From Boswellia sacra (taxonomy: Eukaryota > Streptophyta > Magnoliopsida > Sapindales > Burseraceae), in the NCBI GenBank assembly GCA_013180625.2, contig SNVD02010473.1, forward strand, positions 1,798,001 to 1,862,000: DNA of 64,000 nt, given 5' to 3'. The notes under the pieces were generated by a model that saw only the letters and a list, made by a program, of their open reading frames with translations, was not told the origin of the DNA and did no database searches. Below are positions 48,919-59,853 of this stretch, piece after piece. The position numbers and the translations under genes were made by a program. Numbering within the stretch: the first letter of the stretch is position 1; each line of letters opens with the position of its first letter.

Positions 48919-51063
48919 TCAATGAGGCTTTGGAGCATGTGGCTGTGGAGCATATGGCTGTGGAGCATAAGCAGGGGATGGAGAGCCAGGAAATAGTCTG
49001 GCGAAGAACTTGTCAGCTAGCACTTGATTTGCTCTATCAGAAGGATGAAAAGCATCCCAGAACACATATTCCTTGCGATTGCTGCACAATTTGGAGTTGG
49101 GCAGGCATAGACCGCCAACGCTTGTGTCCACATTGCAACATGAAGTATTAGAAACCTTGAAACCTGCAATAACAGACCAACGAAAGATATTAGTAAATAG
49201 GTCGGGAACTCTTGTTTCTGTACAAAATATAAAGAAGATGAATTTACCATAAGCTGCAGGCCTTTCAATTAGGTCCAAGACATCTTGGTATGTGTCTGCA
49301 AACATGAATTTTGCACCCGGTAGGCGTCCATTTAAAGTATTTACAAGCTTTTGGGCTCTGGAGTTGAATTCTAGCACATATTCGTTCACTCGCTTTAGGC
49401 ATCTGCGTGTCTTGGATTTCGCTCTCTGAGATGGAATGCAGCCTAGAGGGCCTAGCCCATGGAACACTAGTTTTCGAACCCCCAGCTCATGTAGCCTCTT
49501 AACACAGGAATTCAGTAACAAATCAGATAGTGTTTAAGGGTAATGTATATATTTTACCCACTGAAACGCATTTATGCAGAACTGAATTTTGGTTAAATAC
49601 CATAAAGGATGTTACAAAGTGGAAGTAATGGAACAAGTTTGATCATGGCATGTCCACACTATTATTTATTTTAGGCATTTTGGGTTGTTAATTTTAATTA
49701 GGGGTCTAAAATGCTAGTTTAATACTATTAATCAAATGTCGAAGGTGGCCCATTGATTACGATGTTGAAGCAAATCAAGCAAAACCCTTCGCGCAATTGT
49801 CAAGGAGTAACGTTTGCAATTAACAGGTACAAGTCTTCACGTAATTCTCCATATGTACTAGCAAATCAAGTAAATGTTAATTTGATTATTACTCTAAACG
49901 GAAAAGGTTTTTCTGGAAGACATTATTCAAGATCATTCTGGTAGAAGCAATTCTGCTTTAATGTCACTTTTGAAAGCACTTTGAGAGAATATATTTTCAT
50001 GCATGAATGAAAGCGGAAAGAGAAGATAAGAGGGAACTTCTCACCGAAAGTTGTTTGTCCAAGGTGGAAAGCAAGAGGTCAACAAATTCGTCATATGAGT
50101 ATTGTTGGCCATCCGCCAAGAATGGTTGCAAGTAATTGTTGACATAGTCATTACTACCTGCAAAATTACACCATAAATAATCAAATCGACATTGTCAAAA
50201 ACAATAGAACAAATCTACTTCAGATTCTAATATATAATAAGAAATTCATTTTTCCTTAAGCACTTCCCTTATTCACTTTTTGTAAATTCAAAAGAAAATG
50301 ACAGTAAACTTGTTTGCTAAGAAAGAGTACCTATTCCTACGAAGTAGAGTGCCTCGTTGCAAAGCTTGTTTGTAGCTTCTTCTCCTATCTTAGATTTGAT
50401 TGCTTCCTTAGTCTTGTTTAAGTAATTTATCTGATCATTAAACGACAATTTCTGAATCTGCAATGCCATAATTACAAAAAAAAAAAGGTCAATTTGATAT
50501 ATGTTGAAGAGTGGTTAATTATCAAAATAATGGAAATCTTAAAGCAATAGGGATGTTACAAAATATGCTCCCGTTTCATCAAGAATTCCCGCTCCACCGG
50601 ATGCATAATTAACCCCTTGGAGCAGTTCATCAACATTTCCTGCCACGGAAAGATAAGGCGGAGGTGATCGAATCCCAAGCTTCTCAGCTACAAACGAAAA
50701 ACAATAACACAAACAATATCAATAAAAATCGCAAACTTGCTACTTAAGAAAAGTCTTGCATAGTAAAAAAAAAAAAAAAAGCATAGAATGATATAATATA
50801 GAACTTCTTAATTTACATATTATGTCGCCAATAGTCCTTCCGTTGCTGAATCTTCCAGTAGCCTTTCCCCCTAAATAATCAACCCCGTACCAAGGATAAT
50901 CCGACCTTGCCAGAGAGTATCGAAGATGATTGTTGTTACCAACTTCTGTCAACGAGTCACCAAACACAAAGGTAACAAGTGGTGCAGCAGCTGAAGTAAC
51001 ATTAATGGTACTTATCATAGTTGCCAAAATGAATGTGGCAAGGGCCATTATTTGCATTGCCAT
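48919..51063 (-). CDS. Secreted GDSL esterase/lipase
   Basis: Six exons on the minus strand (51,063-50,817; 50,687-50,560; 50,457-50,331; 50,157-50,045; 49,497-49,248; 49,163-48,919) join in phase into 369 residues, the usual family length. Residues 1 to about 25 are a signal peptide. Block I is [14 protein letters not shown] with nucleophile Ser37. Block II is [12 protein letters not shown] (Gly113). Block III is GSNDY with Asn170. Block V is WDAFHPSD with Asp325 and His328. All catalytic and oxyanion residues are present, so it should be an active SGNH hydrolase of the apoplast; its substrate cannot be read from sequence. It most resembles, from memory, the At5g37690 group ([20 protein letters not shown]). 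The last 20-odd residues are an unusual Pro-rich tail with three Tyr/His-Ala-Pro-x-Pro units. Confidence 0.93.
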
Positions 51064-51142
51064 CTTAGTTTCAAACCCTTTAAATGCTAGCTATGGCTAT
51101 ATCTTCTTACTGTGCTTGAAGAACTGATAGCCGATTGCAAGG

Positions 51143-51149
51143 ATTTATA
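51143..51149 (-). promoter_or_regulatory. TATA box of the GDSL gene
   Basis: On the minus strand TATAAAT lies about 80 bases before the start codon, a normal distance for a plant gene with a short leader. Confidence 0.55.
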
Positions 51150-51687
51150 GTATGAGAACTAAAGGCAGTGCATGGCATGCATTTAAGGCAATGCATGCAC
51201 AATTCTTCAAGTTTCGACATATTAGGTGATTAATTTCACAGCCACACAGAAGCTACAAATTAAATGGTGTAGCTAGTGAGCCTCTTATTTTCATGCGTGC
51301 AAATTGTAAATTTTTATGCCCTCTTGCTAGCTAGCAGTTGGCCAACTGAGCTCATCAAGTCAAGAGAGGTTCGTTTTGTTAGGTTTTGCCGTTTCTGAAA
51401 CGATGGCCTTTGTTAATTTAATTACAAATTATGTTTGTTACATGTGCTTTAGTTAAAAGTTGAAGCCAAAGCAGTTGAGAGACATATCGTTATCTTTTCA
51501 CGAAAAGCTAACCCAAGTTTTTCTTAATTTACTTCACCTACCTGCAGCCGCCCCGTTATTAATACTTACTTGTATATTGGAAAAGAGTTTCTTAGAGTAA
51601 ACTGAAATATGCTCGCAGCAGTGAACTTAACTAGCTTAATTTCCAAAATCATTTTTTCCTTTCATTTTTTTCAATTAAATGATAAAT

Positions 51688-51864
51688 AAGTAATACTACA
51701 CTTATAACTCATATACAACCAACGTTTCTTACAAAATAAATTGACACAATATCACTGAATGAGTGAAAAATGAAAATAAATGAACGAGATTAAATTACAT
51801 GATTATGTCAACTTAGATTGTGAAACACATTAGTTGTAAATAAGTTATAAATGTAATATTATCT
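51688..51864. mobile_element. Mutator-type MITE, degenerate
   Basis: AAGTAATACTACACTTATAA on the left matches the reversed right end (GATAATATTACATTTATAAC). The 9-base flanks ATGATAAAT and ACGATGAAT agree at 7 of 9 positions, and the two differences are transitions. It is the third member of the family at 2,508 and 41,490, and it sits about 600 bases upstream of the GDSL gene. Confidence 0.6.
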
Positions 51865-54800
51865 ACGATGAATAGCGGTCAAAGTGAGTCAAGTGATCAC
51901 AAGATTTTTAGATAAATCATTGCATAAATTACGAAATTAAGATTTTATAAATTAAGGACCTCTACGAACGAGCTCGATTCGAGAGAGGTTACTTAACTTA
52001 CTTTAATGAAATATATTTTTTGAAACAAATTACATCGTACATAAAAGAGAAGATTCTATTTTCTAAATAATTATGAATTATTATAAGAATATTTCTTTCT
52101 AATTTTCATTTTTTCACTTTTGAGTCTTTTTAATTTTCCCTAGTAGTTGCCGGATATTTTTGCTTTGTAGATGCACATAGTAGAAGCTTTCCAATGTAAG
52201 AAAACACGTCTTGAACGCGCATGGATCACTATTTTAAATTAGACATAATCCACAGAATTAAGAACCACCAATTTTGAATTGGAATAAATTAATATTCTTG
52301 TTATTGGAATATCATAAAATATAGTGTATCGTGTTCTATTTGCCTAATGATTTTGTAACATCTAGAATCTAGAAATATATTCTCGATCGACAAATATAAA
52401 AAGCAAACTTTATTGAAAAATCTGGCATTAGATGAAATTTGTCGGATTCTCTTTGTTTGAGCATTGTAAGACAAAAAATTCAAAGGAATTGCTGATTCTA
52501 TTTTCTTTATAACATAAAAGAATAAAAAAGCTTTAGTTTACTGATCAAACTAGAGTGGGATGCCATTTAATTAGTGACTTGTGATTCTTAAGTTGATCTT
52601 AACATATACCAAGTTCTCGATTCAACACGTACATTTCAAGAAATAATTTATTACAAAGCACATTTAATGATGCATTTTGAAAATAATTTTTACATTTACT
52701 AAAAACGCGTAATGTTAATATTACATTGCATATGTTCTTATTTTGGAATTATTTTTTGAAGTATCATTTCGAATATATTCTCCATCTTAAAAATGTAAAA
52801 TCTTACACTTAAAAACAATTTTATACTGCAATTTTATGTCAAATCACTAAACACTTACTTTATTTATTTTGAAACGTACCAACTTCAAAAGAAGTTGGAG
52901 TGGTAATTTCAATCTGAATCATAGTCCAGAGAGAAAGAAATAAGATATATATTCAAATACTTATAATTTATAACTTCAATGACAATATAATTTGCATATT
53001 CAAATACTTTATCGAAGACAGAATAATATACCAAAACTAACCTAATCAAGAGGTTTCTGCTGCTTAAAATCAAATACTTCAATCAAAATGATATATATTA
53101 TATCTTATGTAGCTTTCTGTAGCTGGTATTCCTGACCACCACTTCTTCGCAGAAATTTAGCTACTCGAATCTTCATTAAACCATTGTTTAATACAGTGCT
53201 CCTCAATTATTTAGCAGTTTCAAGTTATTGAACAAATCAACTCGACGATTAGATAACTTGCTCGACATCTAACTTAACGTTTGATTAGGTGTTAAAAGAA
53301 TAGGATTTAATTATTTATAAATATAATCTCCAATTAAGATTTAGTTATTTACGTTTTCCCAATATCTTATTTAAAGCAATTCAGAAAGGAGTTGGAGTGT
53401 TAATTTCAATCTAATAAACCATAGAGATAGAGTAGTTAATGCACATCCTCCATTATTATTTATGTGTGGGTTGTCATCTACATAACCAGGACTAGGAACT
53501 ATTATAGATTATAACTTCAATGATTTTGCATATCCAAACAAATACTTGAAAAAAAAAAAAGGAGAGAATCATAATTTGTACAACTATCCGTGACATTTAT
53601 CGGTATGCCAAAATTAACTACTTGATCAAGAGGTTTTAGCTACATAACATCAAATACTTTATAGAATAATATACTTCATGTACCTCTCTGATTAAAAATA
53701 TAACATTTTGCTATTCTAAGTACTTGTTTATGGAAGTAGTCAAGCTAATTTTGAGATATAAAAAATTGTGAATTATTATGGATGTCACATTCACAAGACT
53801 AGTTGTTCAATGGTGCACATGGTTATTGGATACAGTAGAAGGTTCTCAAGATCTCTCCAGCATCGTCCAGGCTGTATCAGCTTTTTCTAGCTTTAACAAA
53901 GCACTCTCGTTGTCTTGATGCGGTATCCATCCTCTCTTAAAATTGTGTGATGCTTGTTCATAAACTCCTATCATGTCTTTTTCTCCTTCTTTTGGCCATA
54001 ACATTTGTTTCCTTTTGATTGCTCCAACCTTGCTGCATTTTATTTTACAAGTTTCTACTTTTTCACCCAACCCCCACATGTCATCGGTGATTGTTTACTA
54101 CAATTGCAATATTAAAATTCCATTGTGGATTTTATGATTTCTAATTACTTCAAAATTGAGGATTAATTAATATTAAAATAAAGAAAAAAGTTACACAAAT
54201 TTTATATATAAATTTATACACATAAATTGATGTGTTATGAGATGATTAAAATATTGGATATAAAAAATGATATCGCATCCTTTACATATATTCTAAAATA
54301 AAATCTACTATTATAATATAATAAAATAATTTTAATTCTCTTTCAAATCATAACTTTCACAGAAAATTTAGAACACTTATGGGGTATGTTTAGAACATAA
54401 TAATAGCATTTAAATCACATTTATAAAATGTTGAGCTCCATTTGGGGTGCTTGTAGTTTTCCTTGAGCTAAAGTAGTTTGAAGGCTCAGTAGAATATCAT
54501 AAAGGTGATTCAGTTTCAAGTTGCTTTTAAAGTAAACTAGTTTAAGGATTTAAAAACAAGAACTTAGATGCTTTGAAAACTATTACTATTCCTTTTGACA
54601 TGTAAAGTTTGTAAATTATCCTCAGTAAAAATGTGAAATACCAGAATTATCATCATACAAACCATTAGTAATTAATATTATTAAGAAATAATACATCATT
54701 TATATTTTGTTTATTTAAACACTATATTTTATATTTCAAATTACCAAACACCTTTATCATATTTTAATTTTTAAAATTTAATTAATAAAATTTAAAAAAA

Positions 54801-55440
54801 TACCCTATTCGAAGGGCTTGTTTAAAATTGATCACCTGCCATGATAATGATCACGTTCAACAATTAAATTTTTTTTTTTTTTGGCAATCGTATTTTAACT
54901 CTCGAAAATGATATATATTTTGAAACACTCAGTTGTCAAGTGTTAAATATCAATAATAAAAGACTCTAATTTTTTATCATTAAAGACAAATAACAAAATG
55001 GAAATATACATTAAATTATATTGGGCATAGCATTTAAATTTTAATGCTGAATTTATTTTTCAAACTATCCTTCCTCAGTGTTAGTTTTGGTTTTTTTTTT
55101 TTTAATCAATTCTTTCGATTTAATTTACAAAAAAGACCTTAAATTTTATTTTCTAAATAATTATATCTACAACGCACTGTCACAGCAAAACCTTCAGGAG
55201 GAGAAATTAGAGTACACTAAAACTGTGGTCAGCTGTTGTCTGAGACTCAACAAAACTTGTAAGAAAATGCAGGAAAAGCAATCAAATTCCATTTCAAATC
55301 AAGTAAAGGAAGCAATCAAATTCCTCTATTAAAATAATAAATAAAAATAAAAACATTTTTCTGAAGCTGTCCCTGTCCTGTCATAGCCTTCAAAATCAAG
55401 CTTACGCCAAGCAGACAACGGAAGAAGACTTCACCACCAC
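51865..55440. other. Spacer between divergent GDSL and lipase genes
   Basis: AT-rich, with short homopolymers and no recognised gene apart from one coding-like frame at 53,846-54,079. Both flanking genes start away from this interval, so their promoters lie at its two ends. Confidence 0.55.
53846..54079 (-). other. Coding-like short frame, unknown
   Basis: A 77-codon ATG-to-TGA frame with mixed, protein-like composition, for example KRGWIPHQDNESALLKLEKA and ADTAWTMLERS near its end. It is distinct from the AT-rich chance frames around it. It could be a small gene, or the last exon of a gene whose other exons are lost. I do not recognise it and see no neighbouring exon. Confidence 0.2.
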
Positions 55441-55448
55441 CATCCTAC

Positions 55449-58400
55449 ATGTCGGTTTCCTGCGGCGTCGAAAGCGTTCTCATCCTCGGTTTCGGCCGCT
55501 GGGTCTGGAAGCGCTGCACCTACGTGGGTTCCGACGACAGCGCCTCCTGGCCCACTGCTACGCTGGAGGAGTTCGAGCCTGTCCCACGTATCTGTCGGCT
55601 CATTCTCGCCGTCTACGAGACCGACCTCCGCCACCCCCAGTTCGCTCCCCCCGGCGGCTACAGACTCAACGCCGACTGGCTCCTCAAGCGCGTCACCTAC
55701 GAGCAAACCCAGGGCCACGCTCCGCCCTACATCATCTACGTCGATCACGACCACCGCGAAATCGTCCTCGCCATTCGCGGCCTGAACTTGGTCAAAGAGA
55801 GCGACTACAAGCTACTGTTGGATAACAGGTTGGGGAGGCAGATGTTCGACGGCGGGTACGTGCATCACGGGCTCCTCAAGGCTGCGGTTTGGTTGCTGAA
55901 TCAAGAGGGCGAGACGCTGAAGAGATTGTGGGTTGAGAATGGGAAATCTTATAATATGGTCTTTGCAGGGCACTCTTTGGGTTCTGGGGTGGCGGCGTTG
56001 CTGACGGTAGTCGTGGTGAATCATCGAGATAGGCTTGGTGGTATTCCGAGGAATATGATTAGGTGTTATGCGGTGGCGCCGGCGAGGTGTATGTCTCTCA
56101 ATTTGGCTGTCAAGTATGCTGATGTTATTCACTCTATTATTTTGCAGGTGAAGACTTTTTGATTATCAAATTTTGTATTCTGTAAATTTATAATTTCTTT
56201 ATTTTGAGTTTGATACATGTTGTCATCACTTTAATTAAGATTATTAATTGGTGGTTAAACCAAGGGAAAAAAAATATCAACAATAATAAACGTTTCTTTT
56301 GTAGTTTGTGATTTTAAACGGTGATTGATTAATTGATATGATAATAACATGATTGATAGAAACACATTTAACATGATTTTGTCATTTTTCTTTTTAATTC
56401 TTTTATGCAGGATGATTTCTTGCCGAGAACTCCAACTCCATTGGAAGATATTTTTAAGTCAGTGTTCTGGTTAGTATTCTCTCATACGTTATATGATCTT
56501 TTTGTGTTATTTTTCTTCATTTTGTCGACTGTCTTGGGCGAATTATTTGTTGAGTTAATCTCTGAAACCAGGCCTTGATGATTTCGACAGTTTGCCCTGC
56601 TTGTTATTTATGGTGTGCTTGAGGGACACCTTCATACCAGAGGGTAGAAAGTTAAGAGATCCGAGGAGACTTTATGCTCCAGGGCGGATGTATCATATTG
56701 TAGAGAGAAAGTTTTGCAGGTAAGAGACTAAAAGCACATTCAGATTACAGGGTTTGCTAATTCTCATAACGTATCATCATCTTTACTGATGTTAGGAATT
56801 GCCACAATATTCTAGTGCTCTGTGAAAACAAGTTCTTTGTCTGCAATGGCGCCCAAAATTTTAGATTAATAAGTTTGATATGGTTAAGTGAATAGATTCG
56901 TGTGATCTTTGCAGGCATAATTTGCATCCCATGTATATATGCTTGCTTTATTTTACTTCTTCTCGGTGCTTGCATCCATTTTTTCTTTTTCTCTTTTTTT
57001 TTTTTTTTAATAATAAGTTCATACAACTAATTGCTCTGTAATTACAACCATATTAATTTGTATTCACTTTAGGTTAAAGGGAACTTCACTTGCATCAATT
57101 GAGTTTCTACTTGCGAGATTTACTACATAGTTCAACCCTACATGGGATACAAGGGAGCAATTACAACTGAATTACGTTTAAGAATTAATAGTATCATACT
57201 TATGTTTCATACATTCTTTAGTCATCTTGTCGCTGATCATATGTAGGGTATGTCCCAAGATATAGCGACAGAACGTGCATCCTATCCATTGAAACAAGGA
57301 ATCAAGAAATAACAGAGAACAGATGTTAGGGAGAAAATCAATCTGTTGCAAGTAAACATTGTCTTTGCAACATTTGTATCAAGATAAAGTTTACTGTAGT
57401 TCGTACCTAGTTTCTATTTGTTTATTTATCTCCTGTATCCTCTGTCAACTTTGTTGTTTCCAAACATTTGGTTAAAAAATTGTAGGTAAGTTTTCACCGA
57501 AGGAAATTGGTGGTTTAATTCAGGCGTAATTGTCCTAAATTAAACTTCTTGTGGTATATGCAGATGCGGGAGATTTCCACCTGAGGTCAGAACTGCTATT
57601 CCTGTAGATGGGAGATTTGAACATATTGTCTTATCATGTAATGCTACCTCAGATCATGGGATTATTTGGATAGAAAGGGAAGCAGAGAAAGCTCTACACG
57701 TAAGCTTTTTCCCCTCTTCCAATATTGATGATTCTTAGTAACTATATGGTCAATATCTTCTGGATTTCTTGTTTACTTAAATACGTGAAAAGAAAGGAGG
57801 GTATCAATTTACCATTTTTGTTGCATCATTATCTTTAAATTGTCAAATTAAGTACAACCTCGCTGCTTAAATATAATATTGATTCTGAAATTTCAACATG
57901 GGACGAGAGTCAGGTCAAATTTTAGGTCTTTCAACTATGATTGCATCTTCACATTCATCTTCTCCATCGAGGTTTATGCACTTCTTGTAAGAGCATTACT
58001 GCTCAAGAGAACCAAAAAAAAAAATTGATGTTTGTGGAGCAGAAACTTTAGATAACCTGCATTGGGGATTTCTTTGAAATTATAGACCTAAACTTTGTTC
58101 TTCTATATGAACTACTAACAGTTGCTGGCATTACGAATTACAGATAATGAAGGAAAGCAGCTCTGAAACTGTAACAACTCCTCCAAAAGCACAGAAATTG
58201 GAAAGACTGAAAACCATTGAAAAGGAACACAAAGATGCATTGGACAGAGCTATGAGCTTGAATATACCCCATGCCGTTGCCAACCTGGAGGAGGGTCCCC
58301 TGGAAAATGAGGCAGAGTCTTCCCATGGTGGGCATGAAGATGCCGCAAATGTTAAATCAAAGTCAGGTGGTGATAATTGGGATCGTTTGGTTGAGAACCT

Positions 58401-58464
58401 TTTCCAGAAGAATGAATCGGGAGAGTTAATACTAAGGAAAGAGTCAGATGCTCCAGCATCGTAG
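55449..58464 (+). CDS. Class-3 lipase, diacylglycerol-lipase-like hydrolase
   Basis: Exons 55,449-56,147, 56,411-56,469, 56,591-56,719, 57,564-57,699 and 58,144-58,464 join in phase into 447 residues. The N-terminus (about 1-75) is the region typical of mono/diacylglycerol lipases in plants. The elbow GHSLGSG places the nucleophile at Ser176. An Asp in LQDDFLPRTP (about 235) and His327 in NATSDHG are the likely rest of the triad. The C-terminal 100 residues are charged (ERLKTIEKEHKDALDRA) and may form a coiled coil. The nearest Arabidopsis relative I recall is At5g37710, annotated as a calmodulin-binding heat-shock-type alpha/beta hydrolase; I cannot confirm calmodulin binding by eye. The expected role is hydrolysis of acyl glycerols at a membrane. 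The first 370 bases of exon 1 are markedly GC-rich, unlike the rest of the gene. Confidence 0.93.
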
Positions 58465-58600
58465 CATAGCTGTCTTCCTTTAACCATTTTTTCTCTGTAT
58501 ATGTATTGTTTGAAAGTAGGCTTCAAGGAGTATTTCAGACCAATCTGCCGGCTTTCTTGCTTGCTAGAGTGCGTACATTTTTTCTCATGTAAAAACAATT

Positions 58601-58702
58601 ATAGGTTGGTGTATAAACCCCACATTTGTCATCGAAAGGGGAAATCCAAAGATAGGTTGGTGTATAAACCCCACATTTGTCATCGAAAGGGGAAATCCAA
58701 AG
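58601..58702. repeat. Perfect 51-bp tandem duplication
   Basis: Two identical copies of a 51-base unit (58,601-58,651 and 58,652-58,702, starting ATAGGTTGGTGTATAAACC) lie directly after the lipase stop codon, probably in its 3' UTR. The total absence of mismatches suggests a recent event. Confidence 0.95.
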
Positions 58703-59853
58703 ATAGAGAAAATGTCTCTAAGAATTGAGTCTAGTCTTTGCCTAACCATTTTGTCCAAACAATGATTGAAATTGTGCCAGATTTCTACTGCTTCGCTTGT
58801 TACATATATATTTCCTAACCATGAGCACAAGGCTCATAGCTAATATTACAGATTTCACCCCTGGCACGGTTCATTAGCTGATTTCTTTTCCTCGAACCAC
58901 GATTCGTGAACGAAGAGAGATCCGACGACGACTATACCCAAACAGCATATGCATTAATACTTTTGTTCATGCCCACATCCCTCAATGTGGTTTTGGGCTT
59001 CGGTACATCACCCTACAGATGCCAACTGAAAATTCAGTCAATTTGTTTGAATGTTTAGCTAGTCGCGTCTACTGTCGCCCAGCACTTCGTATAAAATTTG
59101 AAATTCGTAAAGCCCCCGCAAACAAGAGGTAGGCCGCCATTGGTTCAAGGCGCAATCTGTAATCTTGCAATCACAGAATCACATCAACATTGATTCTATA
59201 GTTAAAAAGTTTGGCGTAAAAGACACAACCTAGCGTGACTGGTTTCAGCCTTCTACAACCAGTCCAAAACAACTTTAACCTGATGGCAACGAGCCATGCA
59301 AAAGACTATCCAAGCCACATCTTTAATCCCCTGGTATCAGCTTTGACATAATCCAACCTTTAAAATCACCAAAATCAGGCACCTGATAATTTACCAATTT
59401 GCTGGTGGTAAAAATCCTCTATCTAGAAATATTTCCAGAGAAGGATTTTAACTGAAAATTTTCCGAAGGAATTATACATACATTACACAGGATTTTTCAA
59501 GCTGATGCTGTACAACAATTACATGCAATAAATTGTGCCATATTGCAAATGATCAATATTTGGGAAATATATTGCTCACCCAATAAAATATATACCGGAA
59601 GGATAAACTATATTTAATAAACATATGAGGAAGCATAACCAACAACTTATGCATTTGAGATCAAAAACCAAATTCTCATAAGATTCTAACTTCATTTACA
59701 CCACGCTAGCATATCTAATTAAGGTTGAAGGCAAGCCCAATCATAAAGAGAAAGCAGAATGGAAAATACGACAATAGAAGTTATCATTTTGTACAGCTGA
59801 CCGCTAACATAGACGGCTACTACTATTTTCAGTTCACAAAGCTCGAAAATCAA

